In this document: positions 49,177 through 60,850 of the stretch, one piece after another
How the letters are laid out: each line of letters begins with the position of its first letter
Numbering within the stretch: position 1 is the stretch's first letter
Program-made: the position numbers and the translations under genes
Notes under the pieces: generated by a model
What the model saw: the letters and a program-made list of their open reading frames with translations, nothing else
Databases searched by the model: none
What the model was told of the DNA's origin: nothing
Origin: Candidatus Pantoea varia
GTDB lineage: Bacteria > Pseudomonadota > Gammaproteobacteria > Enterobacterales > Enterobacteriaceae
NCBI RefSeq assembly: GCF_900115075.1
Contig: NZ_FOVG01000004.1
Coordinates: forward strand, 372,001-436,000
Length of the DNA stretch: 64,000 nucleotides
Reading direction: 5' to 3'

Positions 49177-50415
49177 TTACTCTCTCCCTTCGCGCTGGCT
49201 GTCGCTGCGCTGAGCATTTGCCCGACGCTGATCCATGATGTTGTCCGGACTGTATGACGACGTGTCATTGCGGCTGGCGCTGCGATCGGAGATAGCCGGC
49301 AGCGAAGAACTGTTACTGCCCTTCTGGCCGCTCTGGCCCGGTGCAGCCTGCGTGCCACGCATCAGTTGATCCAGCGGCAGCACCATCAGGTTGTTACCCC
49401 GATCGTTAACCAGGACTTTGCGGGTATGGCTCAGCACACGTTCCATGGTTTCGATATAAAGACGCTCTTTGGTGATTTCAGGTGCGGCTTTATATTCCGG
49501 CAGAATCTTGGCGAAACGCGCCACTTCACCCTGCGCTTCCAGAACGGTACGCTCTTTGTACGCGCGCGCCTCTTCCAGAATACGTTGCGCCTTACCGTTA
49601 GCACGAGGCTGAACTTCGTTGGCGTAAGCTTCTGCTTCACGGACGTACTGCTCACGGTTTTCACGTGCAGCAATCGCGTCATCAAACGCAGACTTCACTT
49701 CTTCCGGCGGACGGGCAGCCTGGAAGTTGACGTCCACTACCGCGACCCCCATGTTGTAAGGACGAATTGTCTCGTCGATTTCACGCTGGGTTTCGCTACG
49801 CACCACGGTACGGCCTTCGGTCAGAATGCGGTCCATGGTAGAACGACCGATAACGCCACGCAGCGCGCTGTCAGTCGCCTGACGCAGGCTGTCATCCGCG
49901 CTGGTCACAGCATAGAGATAACGTTCAGGATCGGTCACGCGGTACTGCACGTTCATTTCGACGCGCACGACGTTCTCATCCGAGGTCAGCATGACGCCAG
50001 AAGCGGCCAGTTCACGCACCGATTCAACGTTAACCGCACGCACCTGATCAATGAACGTCGGCTTCCAGTTCAGACCCGGTTCGACCAGGTGACTGAACTT
50101 ACCGAAGCGCGTCACCACGCCACGTTCTGCTTCCTTGATGGTGTAGAAACCGCTTGCAGCCCAGATGACTACAGCAGCAACAGCCACGATACCAACAATT
50201 TTGCCACCGCTGCCGGAGCCGCGCTGACCGTTGTCGCTCTGTTTGCCACCGCCCAGTCCACCAAGCTTCTTGCTCAGCTTACGGAAGATATCATCCAGAT
50301 CAGGAGGCCCGGATTCCCGTCCTCCCTTATTCCCCCCAGAGTTGCCGCCTTGATTATTGCTGCTTCCCCACGGGTCGCGGTCCTGTCCGTTATTTCCGGG
50401 CTGATTCCACGCCAT
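49177..50415 (-). CDS. hflK: HflK, SPFH-domain modulator of FtsH
   Basis: 412 residues from the ATG at 50415 (MAWNQPGNNGQDRDPW), which matches E. coli; the frame runs further but is not supported. A Gly/Asn-rich cytoplasmic tail (about 1-65), a membrane helix (about 72-92), then SPFH domain and coiled coil, and a Ser-rich C-terminus. Partner of HflC. An ERIC element occupies most of the spacer between hflX and hflK. Confidence 0.96.
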   Translation of the reverse strand: MAWNQPGNNGQDRDPWGSSNNQGGNSGGNKGGRESGPPDLDDIFRKLSKKLGGLGGGKQSDNGQRGSGSGGKIVGIVAVAAVVIWAASGFYTIKEAERGVVTRFGKFSHLVEPGLNWKPTFIDQVRAVNVESVRELAASGVMLTSDENVVRVEMNVQYRVTDPERYLYAVTSADDSLRQATDSALRGVIGRSTMDRILTEGRTVVRSETQREIDETIRPYNMGVAVVDVNFQAARPPEEVKSAFDDAIAARENREQYVREAEAYANEVQPRANGKAQRILEEARAYKERTVLEAQGEVARFAKILPEYKAAPEITKERLYIETMERVLSHTRKVLVNDRGNNLMVLPLDQLMRGTQAAPGQSGQKGSNSSSLPAISDRSASRNDTSSYSPDNIMDQRRANAQRSDSQREGRE

Positions 50416-50445
50416 GTTTCTACTCCATTTATTGTAATTACGATT

Positions 50446-50571
50446 TTTACCCTTCATTTTTCGGATTGCAGCGGTGTGGGCTGCCTTCGCTTACCCCGGT
50501 CACTTACCTGCGTAAGCTCCCGGCGATTCACTCAGTTGCCGCCTTGCTGAAATCCGAAACACGCGGGTAAA
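50446..50571. repeat. ERIC (IRU) element between hflX and hflK
   Basis: About 126 bp, bounded by TTTACCC and GGGTAAA, with the core CACTTACCTGCGTAAGCTCC and GATTCACTC of the ERIC consensus. It lies inside a co-transcribed gene run, ending 31 bp before the hflK start, so the mRNA will carry the folded element. Confidence 0.87.
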
Positions 50572-50641
50572 TCCTGCGTATTTGGGCATGCAACGAAAAT
50601 GCGACAATCTTCAATTTTTAAGGTAAATGCGTTGGGCAATA

Positions 50642-51922
50642 TCAAACAATGTAACTGGTCAGCGACGGTTCCTGCTTACATAAACGCATCCACTCAATGA
50701 TGGGCATACGGATCTGCAATCCTACACTGCCGTCTTCTTCATTCCACTCTTTCTCAATCGCCTGCAACTGATAGAAACGGCTGCGAAGACGCCCCGCTTC
50801 CGGTGGCAGACGTAATGCGTGCTGGGCAATTTCACCCGCCAGACGCTCTGAAAGCGCCTGCCATAACAACGGAACGCCAACGCCGGTCTGGGCGGAAAGC
50901 CAGACGCGAATCGGCAGATTCTCTTCGTTACGATCGATACGCGGCTCGAATCCGTCGAGCATATCGATTTTATTCATCACCAGTAACGTCGGGATTTCGT
51001 CCGCTTCAATCTCTTCCAGTACGGCATCAACGGCTGCGATGTTTTCTGTGACGCGAAGATCAGCGCCATCGATCACGTGCATTAACAGCGTCGCCTGACG
51101 AGTTTCCTGCAGCGTGGCTTTAAAAGCGGCAACCAGATCGTGAGGAAGATGGCGAATAAAGCCGACCGTATCCGCCAGGACCACATCCCCGACATCGGCA
51201 ACATTCAGACGACGCAGTGTGGGATCGAGTGTCGCAAACAGCTGGTCTGCGGCAAAGACGTTGGCAGAGGTCATGGCGTTAAAGAGGGTCGATTTACCGG
51301 CGTTGGTGTACCCCACCAGCGAAACCGTTGGCACGTCCGCTTTTGCACGAGACTGACGTCCCTGCTCACGCTGTTTCTCAACCCGTTCAAGACGAGACAA
51401 AATCTGGCTGATACGTCCGCGCAACAGGCGGCGGTCTGTTTCTAACTGCGTTTCACCCGGACCACGTAAACCGATCCCGCCTTTCTGGCGTTCAAGGTGA
51501 GTCCAGCCGCGCACCAGACGTGTCGCAAGATGGCGTAGCTGTGCCAGCTCAACCTGCAATTTACCTTCGTGGGTACGTGCGCGTTGGGCAAAGATATCCA
51601 GGATTAAACCGGTGCGATCAATGACCCGGCATTCGCACAGGCGCTCGAGATTTCTTTCCTGAGCGGGCGTAAGGGCATGATCGAATAATACGACCGATGC
51701 TCCAGTTGTTTTTACCGCATCGGCAATTTCAACGGCCTTTCCTTCACCGACAAAATACTTGGGATGTGGCGCTTTACGGCTGCCAGTAACCACTTGCAGC
51801 GCCTCAACGCCAGCAGAAGAGACCAGGGTTTCGAACTCCTGCAAATCTTCTACTTCTTTGTCTTGGGAGAACCAGATGTGTACCAGTACGGCCTGCTCAC
51901 CGGCTTCATAACGGTCAAACAA
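50642..51922 (-). CDS. hflX: HflX, ribosome-splitting GTPase
   Basis: 426 residues. An N-terminal HflX domain (about 1-190) and a GTPase domain with [10 protein letters not shown] (about 203-212), DTVGF (about 250-254) and NKIDML (about 316). It binds the 50S subunit and separates stalled ribosomes, mainly in heat shock. It lies 78 bp after hfq in the miaA-hfq-hflX order of enterobacteria. Confidence 0.96.
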   Translation of the reverse strand: MFDRYEAGEQAVLVHIWFSQDKEVEDLQEFETLVSSAGVEALQVVTGSRKAPHPKYFVGEGKAVEIADAVKTTGASVVLFDHALTPAQERNLERLCECRVIDRTGLILDIFAQRARTHEGKLQVELAQLRHLATRLVRGWTHLERQKGGIGLRGPGETQLETDRRLLRGRISQILSRLERVEKQREQGRQSRAKADVPTVSLVGYTNAGKSTLFNAMTSANVFAADQLFATLDPTLRRLNVADVGDVVLADTVGFIRHLPHDLVAAFKATLQETRQATLLMHVIDGADLRVTENIAAVDAVLEEIEADEIPTLLVMNKIDMLDGFEPRIDRNEENLPIRVWLSAQTGVGVPLLWQALSERLAGEIAQHALRLPPEAGRLRSRFYQLQAIEKEWNEEDGSVGLQIRMPIIEWMRLCKQEPSLTSYIV

Positions 51923-51994
51923 GCTATAACCTCGCTAAATAAAAGACCAGGACGGAAAACTGCTGTTCTCCGTTCCTGGCTGTACGGTGACGCG

Positions 51995-52318
<324 letters not shown>

Positions 52319-52409
52319 TTATATGCTTGTTGTTTGTTGCTAGTAGAACCTATGGTTCGAAAAAAACTGCGTAAAATTTTGCGCACGATAACCCATCAAT
52401 TGTACACAA

Positions 52410-53360
52410 TCACCCATGCTTCGCACTAAGAACCTGTAACACTGTATCACGCGCCAGCCGGGGCTCGTCACTGTCAAGCCAGTGAACATTTTCCCAACCG
52501 CGTAACCAGGTCATTTGTCGCTTAGCAAGCTGCCGGGTTGCGCAAATTCCACGATAAACCATCTCGCTGTAATCGATTTCGCCCGATAAATAAGACCACA
52601 TCTGACGATAGCCGACACAACGAATGGAAGGCATGTCCGTATGCAAATCACCTCGTGCAAAAAGGGCCCGAGACTCCGCTTCAAATCCTGACGCCAACAT
52701 CTGCTCAAAACGCAACGCGATGCGCTGATGCAGCAATTCACGGCTCGCGGGGGCGATGGCAAACTGGTGCACGTCGTAGGGTAACGCTTCACCGGATGTT
52801 TTTGTCAGTTCCGTTAAAGTTTTACCCGAAATAAAAAAAACTTCCAGTGCTCGCGAAAGTCTCTGCGGATCATTCGGATGAATACGACTGCCGGCAACCG
52901 GGTCGATTTCACACAGCTGGCGGTGTAAAGCATCCCAGCCTTTTTCACGCGCCGTTTGCTCTATCTGCTGACGAACGTCGGGATCGGCCGAGGGCAACGG
53001 CGACAATCCTTCAAGTAACGCCTTGAAGTAGAGCATGGTTCCACCAACAAGCAACGGTATTCGTCCGGCTTCAACGATCTCCGCCATTTCTGCTAAAGCA
53101 TCCCGCCGGAACTCCGCTGCCGAATAGGCCTCTGCGGGATCGCGGATGTCGAGCAGACGATGGGGCGCCACTGCTAACTCCTCAGCCGACGGTTTCGCCG
53201 TGCCAATATCCATCTGACGATAGATTAAGGCAGAATCAACGCTGATTAGTTCCACTGGTAACTGCTTGCGCAACTCAATGGCTAAAGCCGTCTTGCCAGA
53301 AGCCGTGGGTCCCATCAAAAAAATAGCCTTTGGCCGGCCAGCCTGGTTTAGTTCACTCAT
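52410..53360 (-). CDS. miaA: MiaA, tRNA dimethylallyltransferase
   Basis: 316 residues, standard size. It transfers a dimethylallyl group to A37 of tRNAs that read UNN codons. The P-loop [11 protein letters not shown] is at about 17-27, the catalytic segment [19 protein letters not shown] at about 40-58, and the [12 protein letters not shown] motif near 280. Its start overlaps the mutL stop by 8 bp. Confidence 0.97.
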   Translation of the reverse strand: MSELNQAGRPKAIFLMGPTASGKTALAIELRKQLPVELISVDSALIYRQMDIGTAKPSAEELAVAPHRLLDIRDPAEAYSAAEFRRDALAEMAEIVEAGRIPLLVGGTMLYFKALLEGLSPLPSADPDVRQQIEQTAREKGWDALHRQLCEIDPVAGSRIHPNDPQRLSRALEVFFISGKTLTELTKTSGEALPYDVHQFAIAPASRELLHQRIALRFEQMLASGFEAESRALFARGDLHTDMPSIRCVGYRQMWSYLSGEIDYSEMVYRGICATRQLAKRQMTWLRGWENVHWLDSDEPRLARDTVLQVLSAKHG

Positions 53361-55218
53361 GCTTCAACGCGTTAACCGCGCTCTCAATCTCTATGGGCTG
53401 TAATAAGCCTGAAGGCGGCGATTTCAGCAGCTGTGGGCAAAGCCGTTCAAGCTCTGCCAGCAGGTTGATCGCCTGTGAGTGATTCCAGTCGGAGGACTCT
53501 GTTTCCTGTTGCCGCGCCAGCCAATGGGCCAGTTGCGTCGCAGAGTTCTCCTGCTGCCGGGCGAGATAGCCTAACAGCTCAGGAATCAAGATTTGTAAAT
53601 TTTGTGTTCGTAACGGTAAAGGCACCGCGCGCAGGGTCACGTGGTCGCCGTCGATCTGGAGATCGATACCCATCTGATTGAGCAGGCTGCTATTTTCTTT
53701 CGCCGCCTGGCGTTCATCCAGGGCGATTTTCAGCCGTACCGGAATGAGCAGCGGCTGCGGTTTAAGCCCCTCTTCACCCGGTTCCAGCTGCGCCTGTTTC
53801 AGCCAGCGCGCCGCAACCGGCAGCGCCATCAGCATTAACGTCTGCTCCTGCTCCAGCAGCGCATAGTGATTGTGCAACACCGTCAGTACCCGGCCAAAAC
53901 TCTGGGCATGCGCGGCCAGCGGCGAGGGTCTGTCGGCCAGAGGCGTTGCCGGCTCGCGTGCCTTGAGTGGCGGTGTGGCGCTGACGGGGGTTTTCAGAAG
54001 CTGCTGATAAACCGCACCTTCGCGCTGACGATAAACATTCTCTTTGTTCTGCCAGGCGGGTGCCGCTGCGGGCTGCGTTTCACGCGCGGGCGATGAGGGT
54101 TTTCGCTCACTGGCGGACGCCGCAGGCTGGGCAAAATGATTTCCCCCGGCCGCCTGACGATTTTCTGGCTGCCAGCGCGGCGCAGGTTCTTCGGCCTGCA
54201 GCGCGGGCAAGGTGGGTGCCGCCATCGCCTGAAGGGCGCTGACCACGCCCTGATAAATAAAATCATGTACCAGACGCGACTGATGAAAACGCACCTCATG
54301 CTTGGCTGGGTGCACGTTGACATCTACCTGATGCGGATCGATCTCCAGATAGAGCACGTAAGCGGGCTGCTGGTCATCCTGAAGCTGGGTCTGAAACGCC
54401 TGGCGGATAGCGTGGTTGATCAGCTTGTCGCGCATCATCCGGCCATTGACGTAGCAATATTGCAGATCGGTGACCTGCCGCGAACCGGCCGGATCGGCGA
54501 CCCAGCCGCGCAGCGAGAGGTCGTCATGCTGCCAGTCGATTCGTAGCGCATGCTGCATAAAGGTGGTGCCGCAGATCGCCGCCAGTCGCCGTTCGCGCTG
54601 GCTCTCCTCGCTGACAGCCCGATACTGGCGCATCATCTTGCCGTTGTGGCTCAGCGAAATCGCAACATCAAAACGCGCCAGTGCAATACGACGGATCACT
54701 TCGTCGATATGACCGAACTCGGTTTTCTCAGTGCGCATGAATTTACGGCGTGCCGGGGTGTTGTAAAAGAGATCCAGTACTTCCAGCGTGGTACCACAGG
54801 GATGCGCCGCCGGTTTAACCGTCACCGTCATGTCACGTCCTTCCGCATAAGCCTGCCAGGCTTCGGTTTGATCGGCGGTCCGTGAGGTTAAAGTCAGGCG
54901 GGAGACAGAACTGATACTGGCCAGCGCTTCACCACGAAAACCCAGGCTCATGATCGCTTCCAGGTCATCGAGTGAGGCTATTTTACTGGTGGCGTGTCGG
55001 GCCAGCGCCATCGACAGCTCACTTTTCACGATGCCGCAGCCGTTGTCACGGATGCGGATGAGCTTTGCGCCGCCCTTTTCAATGTCTACGTCAATGCGTG
55101 TTGCGCCAGCATCCAGGCTGTTTTCCACCAGCTCTTTAACAACCGATGCAGGACGCTCAACCACTTCACCCGCCGCAATCTGGTTTGCCAGCTGGGGCGG
55201 TAAAATTTGAATCGGCAT
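53353..55218 (-). CDS. mutL: MutL, DNA mismatch repair protein
   Basis: 621 residues from the ATG at 55218 ([20 protein letters not shown]); the frame to 55260 is not supported. The GHKL ATPase motifs are present: ENSLDAGAT (about 34-42), RDNGCGI (about 57), [10 protein letters not shown] (about 94). A variable Pro/Gln-rich linker (about 335-425) leads to the C-terminal dimerisation domain, which lacks the endonuclease motif of non-enterobacterial MutL, as expected in a MutH/Dam organism. Confidence 0.97.
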   Translation of the reverse strand: MPIQILPPQLANQIAAGEVVERPASVVKELVENSLDAGATRIDVDIEKGGAKLIRIRDNGCGIVKSELSMALARHATSKIASLDDLEAIMSLGFRGEALASISSVSRLTLTSRTADQTEAWQAYAEGRDMTVTVKPAAHPCGTTLEVLDLFYNTPARRKFMRTEKTEFGHIDEVIRRIALARFDVAISLSHNGKMMRQYRAVSEESQRERRLAAICGTTFMQHALRIDWQHDDLSLRGWVADPAGSRQVTDLQYCYVNGRMMRDKLINHAIRQAFQTQLQDDQQPAYVLYLEIDPHQVDVNVHPAKHEVRFHQSRLVHDFIYQGVVSALQAMAAPTLPALQAEEPAPRWQPENRQAAGGNHFAQPAASASERKPSSPARETQPAAAPAWQNKENVYRQREGAVYQQLLKTPVSATPPLKAREPATPLADRPSPLAAHAQSFGRVLTVLHNHYALLEQEQTLMLMALPVAARWLKQAQLEPGEEGLKPQPLLIPVRLKIALDERQAAKENSSLLNQMGIDLQIDGDHVTLRAVPLPLRTQNLQILIPELLGYLARQQENSATQLAHWLARQQETESSDWNHSQAINLLAELERLCPQLLKSPPSGLLQPIEIESAVNALKHE

Positions 55219-55264
55219 GGTTTTCCTTTTAGCTGGCAGCCCGACGAAACGGCCGGGCAAACAA

Positions 55265-56935
55265 TCAGGATGCAGGAATTTTCAGGTTCTGCCCCAACAT
55301 GACGTTGGTCGACTTCAGATTATTGGTCTGCATTATCGCCTTTGGGCTGACGCCGTAGTGGGCGGCAATGCCGGTCAGTGAATCTCCGACCACAACTTTA
55401 TGGCGCACCATACCGCGTGGCGCGGCGCGCGTGGTACGACTGGCAACCGCACTGGCCGGAACTTTCAGCCGCTGTCCAACCCAGACCACATCCCGCTTCA
55501 GAGTGTTCATTTCACGCAGGGTGTCCATGCTGACGCCATACTTCGCGGCAATACCAGAGAGTGTCTCACCGCGCGCCACCGTATGACGCTGGGTCACACC
55601 GGTATATTGCGTCACGCCGGTCGCCGGATTACTGGCTACGCTGACCACTGGCGACGAGACCAGCGGCCGGTTTTCCTCCTTTGGGATGGATTGTAGCGGG
55701 TGCGCCAGGAAATAAGTGCGCAGGCCTCGGTAAATCGACTGCGCAATCTTATCCTGGTGTGCGCTACTGCCAAGCAGTCGCTCCTCCGAGGAATTACTGA
55801 TAAAGCCGGTTTCCACCAGCAAAGAAGGAATATCCGGTGAACGCAGCACACCAAGACTGGCATGCTCAGGCAGACGTTTATGCAGCGACGTTACGCTGCG
55901 CAGCTGCTGCAACACTTTCTGGGCGATGTCATAACCAACACGCTGCGAGTGACCAAACTGCAGGTCAAGTACAGCCTGGCTGAGGTAAGGGTCGGCCTGA
56001 CTGTTCGCCAGCAGGTCCCCTGCGCCACCCAGTAGCTCAGACTGTTTCTCTTTCTGCTCCAGCCAGTTAGCCATCTCGTTATTCGCGCGACGGTTGGATA
56101 ATACCCAGACCGATGCACCGGTCGCCGCATGACTCGGCGCGGCGTCAGCGTGAATCGACACCAGAACGTTGGCATTGGCTTTACGCGCCACATCGGAGCG
56201 GCCCATGACCGAGATAAAATAGTCGCCGTCACGCGTCAGCACGCCTTTGAACATCGGATCGTTGTTCAGCAGCACCCGCAATTTACGGGCAATCGCAATC
56301 GTGACGTTCTTCTCTTTCAGTCCGCGTTGCCCGATAGCGCCCGGATCCTGACCGCCATGTCCGGCATCAATCGCCACAATCACGGTGTCATTCTGGCTGA
56401 CCGCACGGCCAGGGCGCACGGTGCTGGCGGTGCTGGTCACAGAGGTCACTGGACTGGAATTAAACGGGTTAACCGCGTCGGCACTCTGGGTCGGCACAGG
56501 CCTCGGGGCCGAGACCGGCGCAGGCACACTGCGCGTAATAGCAGGCGCCTTACCAGTAATGGTGAAGACCACGCTATAGCTGTTGCCATTGCGCTGGGTG
56601 ACCGCCCGGGTTTTTCCCGCCTGCGTCAGTTCAAACACCAGCCGCACGCTCTGTTTATCTTTAGGCGTGCTGGTACGAATCCGCTTTACGATATTTTCGC
56701 CGCTGAAGTTAAGCGGCAGCCCCTGAACCACGCCGCTCTGGCGCACATCAAGGACTACACGATTCGGGTTGTGCAGAGGGAAGAAGGCATAGACCGGCTG
56801 TCCGGCAAAGTTCAGGGTGATGGTGGCCTGACTGTCGCCATTAGCCACTTTGATATCGGACAGGGTGGCGGCAAAAAGGGGCGTACAGACCAGCAGCAAC
56901 AGGAATACGAGCGCTATTTTCATCCGTGACATCAT
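55265..56935 (-). CDS. amiB: AmiB, N-acetylmuramoyl-L-alanine amidase with two LysM domains
   Basis: 556 residues. Signal peptide (about 1-22), AMIN domain (about 23-130) for septal targeting, Amidase_3 domain (about 188-415) with zinc ligands in [11 protein letters not shown] and SIHADAAPS and the catalytic Glu in VETGFISN, then two LysM domains (about 450-495 and 510-555). It splits septal murein to separate daughter cells and is activated by EnvC. E. coli AmiB lacks the LysM domains, so this form has added glycan binding, which is common outside the E. coli group. Confidence 0.95.
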   Translation of the reverse strand: MMSRMKIALVFLLLLVCTPLFAATLSDIKVANGDSQATITLNFAGQPVYAFFPLHNPNRVVLDVRQSGVVQGLPLNFSGENIVKRIRTSTPKDKQSVRLVFELTQAGKTRAVTQRNGNSYSVVFTITGKAPAITRSVPAPVSAPRPVPTQSADAVNPFNSSPVTSVTSTASTVRPGRAVSQNDTVIVAIDAGHGGQDPGAIGQRGLKEKNVTIAIARKLRVLLNNDPMFKGVLTRDGDYFISVMGRSDVARKANANVLVSIHADAAPSHAATGASVWVLSNRRANNEMANWLEQKEKQSELLGGAGDLLANSQADPYLSQAVLDLQFGHSQRVGYDIAQKVLQQLRSVTSLHKRLPEHASLGVLRSPDIPSLLVETGFISNSSEERLLGSSAHQDKIAQSIYRGLRTYFLAHPLQSIPKEENRPLVSSPVVSVASNPATGVTQYTGVTQRHTVARGETLSGIAAKYGVSMDTLREMNTLKRDVVWVGQRLKVPASAVASRTTRAAPRGMVRHKVVVGDSLTGIAAHYGVSPKAIMQTNNLKSTNVMLGQNLKIPAS

Positions 56936-57408
56936 GCCTGATCCCTGCCCTGACCAACGTGTTCAAGCGATTGCTGTCCCGACGGGGATTGTGCCGTCAG
57001 CTCCGCTTCGCGCGCCTCACCCACATAACGCAGCGTTAAGGTGAGATCGGGCGGCGGCAGGAAACCGGCGCCCTGCTGCGGCCATTCCACTAGGCAGATG
57101 GCATCGCCGCTGAAGTAGTCACGGATACCCATGAACTCAAGCTCTTCGGGATCGGCAAGGCGATAGAGATCGAAGTGATAGAGCGTACGGTCATTCAGCG
57201 TGTAAGGCTCAACGAGGGTGTAAGTGGGACTTTTCACGTTACCCTGATGGCCCAGCGCCTGCAGAAAGCCGCGGCTGAAGGTGGTTTTACCCGCCCCCAG
57301 ATCGCCATAGAGATAAATCACTGCCGCGCTGCCACAGGCGCGCGCCAGCTGAGCGCCCAAACTGAGCGTAGCCGCCTCATCGGGCAAAGAGATAACACAG
57401 GTCTTCAT
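56932..57408 (-). CDS. tsaE: TsaE, ATPase of tRNA t6A biosynthesis
   Basis: 158 residues. The P-loop is [15 protein letters not shown] (about 36-50), with conserved [14 protein letters not shown] (about 97-110). TsaE drives turnover of the TsaBD complex that makes t6A at position 37 of ANN-decoding tRNAs. It overlaps nnr and amiB by 4 bp each, so the three are translationally coupled. Confidence 0.96.
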   Translation of the reverse strand: MKTCVISLPDEAATLSLGAQLARACGSAAVIYLYGDLGAGKTTFSRGFLQALGHQGNVKSPTYTLVEPYTLNDRTLYHFDLYRLADPEELEFMGIRDYFSGDAICLVEWPQQGAGFLPPPDLTLTLRYVGEAREAELTAQSPSGQQSLEHVGQGRDQA

Positions 57409-58925
57409 GCTTCTTTATTCATCTCAGGATTAACAAACTGCCACAGCAGATCCAGTAAGTCAGTTGCGAGCATACCGCGTGTGCCGCGTTCTGCAGCCAC
57501 GGCATCGGCCGCTGCACCATGAGCCACGCAGCCAGCACAGGCCGCATCAAACAGCGTCAGTTTCTGACCCACCAGCGAGGCGATAATTCCACTCAGGAGA
57601 TCGCCCATACCGCCAGAGGCCATACCGGCATTGCCCACATCCGCAAAGGCCATTTCGCCCTGCTCGCTGGCAATCAGCGTACCGGCACCTTTCAGGACCA
57701 CCACGCCACCATAACGCTGCGCCAGTGTCTGCGCTGCATGTAAGCGGTCACTCTCAATTTCACTGGTCTCGATATTCAGCAAACGCGCCGCTTCGCCAGG
57801 ATGCGGCGTAATAATGCGATTCTGACGTTTCTCAGCACTGATTGCCAGCAGGTTAAGCGCATCCGCGTCCCAAAGCATCGGCTTTTCACTGCCCGCGACC
57901 TGCTTTAGCGCTCGCTTTCCCCATTCACGCTGACCCAGACCAGGCCCAATCGCGATAACATCGGCCCACTCCAGCGCCTCGGTCAGCCGTTCATCGGTCA
58001 GTTCATCGACCATAACTTCGGGCCGGGCGGTAAGAATCGGAATAATATTATCTTTGTGAGTAAGTACTCGCACTAACCCACTGCCGCTGCGTAGCGCAGC
58101 CTCTGCGGTCATTCGCACTGCGCCAGCGGTACCGGCATCGCCCCCGACGATCAGTAGCCGGCCGTGACTTCCCTTGTGCGAGGTCGGTTTACGCGGTTTT
58201 AGCCAGCGGGTTAATGCGCTGGCATCGTATCGCGCGATGGGCGCCGCTTCGCCTGCCAGAAAAGCGGCCAGGCCGAGATCGGCATAGTAAAGCTTTCCGA
58301 TGTAGTCTCGTGCCTTACCGGTGATCTGACCCGGTTTCAGTGCGACCACACTGAGCGTATGACTGGCATTCATCACCTCGCCTGGCGCAGTGCCGTTGCG
58401 GGCGGATAAGCCGGAAGGCATATCGATGGCGAGTATCGGTGCCGCATGGGCGTTTGCCTGCTGGATCAGGGTGGCATAGGGTTCTTTCGGCGCACGATTG
58501 CTGCCGGTTCCCAGCAGCGCATCGACAATCACATCGATCTGCTCAGGCCAGACTGCATCGGCCGCATGAATTTCACCGCCCGCATCCAGCCATGCCTCCC
58601 GCGCGCGCTGCGCCTCTTCCGGCAATGCTTTTTCACTGTCGCATGCCAGCAGCGTAACGGTTTTCCCGGCCGCCTGCCCCAACCGCGCCAGCACATAGCC
58701 ATCGCCACCGTTGTTACCGTGACCACACAGAATCAGCCAGTGGCTGGCCTCAGGCCAGTGCACATTCAGATGCTCGTAAGCGGCCTGTCCGGCACGCAGC
58801 ATCAGCTCATACAGCGTAATCCCGAGCGTATCGGCTCCCTGTTGCTCAAGCTGCGCCACGGCCTGCGCAGGCCAGACAGAATATGGTAAACTTCGGCTGT
58901 TTTTCTTCGAATCCTGGTCACTCAT
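57405..58925 (-). CDS. nnr: Nnr, bifunctional NAD(P)H-hydrate epimerase and ADP-dependent dehydratase
   Basis: 506 residues. N-terminal YjeF_N epimerase (about 15-220, [15 protein letters not shown]) and C-terminal carbohydrate-kinase-like dehydratase (about 235-500, [11 protein letters not shown] and [16 protein letters not shown]). It repairs hydrated NAD(P)H. The start codon at 58925 shares two bases with the start of the divergent queG. Confidence 0.95.
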   Translation of the reverse strand: MSDQDSKKNSRSLPYSVWPAQAVAQLEQQGADTLGITLYELMLRAGQAAYEHLNVHWPEASHWLILCGHGNNGGDGYVLARLGQAAGKTVTLLACDSEKALPEEAQRAREAWLDAGGEIHAADAVWPEQIDVIVDALLGTGSNRAPKEPYATLIQQANAHAAPILAIDMPSGLSARNGTAPGEVMNASHTLSVVALKPGQITGKARDYIGKLYYADLGLAAFLAGEAAPIARYDASALTRWLKPRKPTSHKGSHGRLLIVGGDAGTAGAVRMTAEAALRSGSGLVRVLTHKDNIIPILTARPEVMVDELTDERLTEALEWADVIAIGPGLGQREWGKRALKQVAGSEKPMLWDADALNLLAISAEKRQNRIITPHPGEAARLLNIETSEIESDRLHAAQTLAQRYGGVVVLKGAGTLIASEQGEMAFADVGNAGMASGGMGDLLSGIIASLVGQKLTLFDAACAGCVAHGAAADAVAAERGTRGMLATDLLDLLWQFVNPEMNKEA

Positions 58926-60063
58926 GTCATATCCTCTCGATCTTCATCAGCTCGCACAACAGATTAAACAGTGGGGATTGGATCTCGGCTTTCAGCAGGT
59001 CGGCATCACCGATACCGATCTCAGTGCAGAAGAGCCGCGCCTGCAGGCGTGGCTGGACAAGCAGTATCATGGCGAGATGGAGTGGATGGCGCGACACGGC
59101 ATGATGCGGGCGCGTCCTCATGAGCTGCTACCCGGCACGCTGCGCGTCATCAGCGTTCGCATGAACTACCTTCCGGCCAAAGCCGCCTTTGCCAGCACGC
59201 TGAAAAATCCTCAACTGGGCTATGTCAGCCGTTATGCATTAGGTCGTGATTACCACAAAGTATTACGCAATCGACTGAAAAAGCTCGGAGAAATGATCCA
59301 GCAGCACTGTGGCGAGCTGAATTTTCGACCGTTTGTGGATTCGGCACCGCTGCTTGAGCGACCGCTGGCGGCCAAAGCGGGACTCGGCTGGACCGGCAAA
59401 CATTCGCTGATACTGAACCGGGAAGCCGGCTCCTGGTTTTTCCTTGGCGAACTGCTGATCGATATTCCGCTGCCGTTAGATACCCCGCAGGCGGAGCAGT
59501 GTGGTCGCTGTGTCGCCTGCATGACCATCTGCCCCACCAGCGCTATCGTTGAGCCTTACGTCGTCGATGCCCGTCGCTGTATCTCCTATCTCACCATTGA
59601 GCTGGAAGGTGCTATCCCGGAAGAGTTTCGTCCGCTGATGGGCAACCGGATTTATGGCTGTGATGACTGCCAGCTCATATGTCCGTGGAATCGCTATGGA
59701 CAACTCAGTGACGAAAGTGACTTTTCACCGCGAGCCGCGTTACATGCGCCGGAGCTGGTCGATCTGTTTCAGTGGGATGAGGCGAAATTTTTACGCATCA
59801 CTGAAGGCTCAGCGATTCGCCGCATTGGTCATTTACGCTGGCTGCGTAATATTGCCGTCGCGCTGGGTAATGCCCCCTGGTCACCCGAAGTTGTTCAGGT
59901 GCTGGAACACCGACTGGGTGAGAGCGAACTACTGGATGAACATATTCTGTGGGCAATCACGCAGCAGCAGCAGAAACGCGAGCAACTCGTGGTTGAAGTG
60001 CAGCCTGCCCAGCAGAAGCGGCTGGTTCGTGCAGTAGAGAAGGGGTTGCCGCGTGATGCGTGA
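58924..60063 (+). CDS. queG: QueG, epoxyqueuosine reductase
   Basis: 379 residues. It reduces epoxyqueuosine to queuosine, the last step of the wobble modification of tRNAs for Tyr, His, Asn and Asp, using cobalamin and two 4Fe-4S clusters. The cluster motifs are CGRCVACMTICP (about 193-204) and CDDCQLICPW (about 245-254). It is divergent from nnr with overlapping start codons, so its promoter lies within nnr. The DnaA-box region follows its 3' end. Confidence 0.96.
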   Translation: MSYPLDLHQLAQQIKQWGLDLGFQQVGITDTDLSAEEPRLQAWLDKQYHGEMEWMARHGMMRARPHELLPGTLRVISVRMNYLPAKAAFASTLKNPQLGYVSRYALGRDYHKVLRNRLKKLGEMIQQHCGELNFRPFVDSAPLLERPLAAKAGLGWTGKHSLILNREAGSWFFLGELLIDIPLPLDTPQAEQCGRCVACMTICPTSAIVEPYVVDARRCISYLTIELEGAIPEEFRPLMGNRIYGCDDCQLICPWNRYGQLSDESDFSPRAALHAPELVDLFQWDEAKFLRITEGSAIRRIGHLRWLRNIAVALGNAPWSPEVVQVLEHRLGESELLDEHILWAITQQQQKREQLVVEVQPAQQKRLVRAVEKGLPRDA

Positions 60064-60089
60064 TTGACCAGCCCTGGCGCATTTTATCG

Positions 60090-60339
60090 TTTTCCACACG
60101 CTGTGAATAAAAATAAAAAGCTGTTGTCATTCAACTGCAATAACGCTGATTTTGCTGCGAAATAACAAATTGAAATATTTTCATAGATATAAATATCAAT
60201 AAGTTATGTAACAGTTGTGTTTATTTAATAATGAGGCTATCGCTTCGGTTAAAGCACAAAGCTGTGGATAACTCTGTTCAAAAACAATTTATAGATCGCC
60301 GTAACGGGCGCAGATGATGGGGTGTCGTGCTGTGGATAA
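60090..60339. other. datA: datA-like DnaA-binding locus
   Basis: AT-rich, non-coding, between queG and three tRNA-Gly genes, the same place as datA in E. coli. Four 9-mers fit the DnaA-box consensus TTWTNCACA: TTTTCCACA (60090-60098, plus), TTATTCACA (60102-60110, minus), and two perfect TTATCCACA (60263-60271 and 60331-60339, minus). The first two face each other across 3 bp. An exact IHF site lies between the pairs. In E. coli datA with IHF promotes hydrolysis of DnaA-bound ATP and so prevents extra initiations. Location, boxes and IHF site all agree; function here is inferred. Confidence 0.8.
60194..60206 (+). promoter_or_regulatory. IHF-binding consensus within the datA-like locus
   Basis: TATCAATAAGTTA is an exact match to WATCAANNNNTTR, surrounded by AT-rich sequence and placed between the left and right DnaA-box pairs. 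Confidence 0.7.
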
Positions 60340-60414
60340 CCTTCAGGAAACAATCAAAAATCACGCAACCTAAAACTGCCGTAAAACGGACTGAAACAGG
60401 GGTGATGTTAAAAC

Positions 60415-60490
<76 letters not shown>

Positions 60491-60516
60491 ATAGAAGGGC
60501 ACTACTAAATCAAAAC

Positions 60517-60592
<76 letters not shown>

Positions 60593-60620
60593 AAAGAGGT
60601 TACTGCATACTTTTTAAATC

Positions 60621-60696
<76 letters not shown>

Positions 60697-60738
60697 GCCT
60701 TGTACCGTTAATAAATTCTTCACCGGTACGGGGTGCGC

Positions 60739-60766
60739 ATTATACGAGAAATCGCCGTTGCTGCAA
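60739..60766 (-). promoter_or_regulatory. Promoter of the tRNA-Gly array
   Basis: On the minus strand TTGCAG (60761-60766), 16-bp spacer, perfect TATAAT (60739-60744), followed by a GC-rich GCGCACCCCG discriminator, the type linked to stringent control of stable RNA. Confidence 0.8.
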
Positions 60767-60799
60767 GCGTCTGAAAGCAAAAATTTTCTCTTTCAGCGC

Positions 60800-60822
60800 G
60801 TTTGCTGATTAAATCAGCAAAC
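60800..60822 (-). terminator. Hairpin after orn, possible terminator
   Basis: Perfect 9-bp stem GTTTGCTGA/TCAGCAAAC (60800-60808 with 60814-60822). No clear T run follows on the minus strand, so assignment is tentative. Confidence 0.4.
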
Positions 60823-60850
60823 TGGTGATTTCATGCGCACCCACAGCCCA

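Noticed and set aside
60090..60339. A replication origin, because of the DnaA boxes
   Set aside because: There are no AT-rich 13-mer repeats or mioC/gidA neighbours, and the location matches datA, not oriC.
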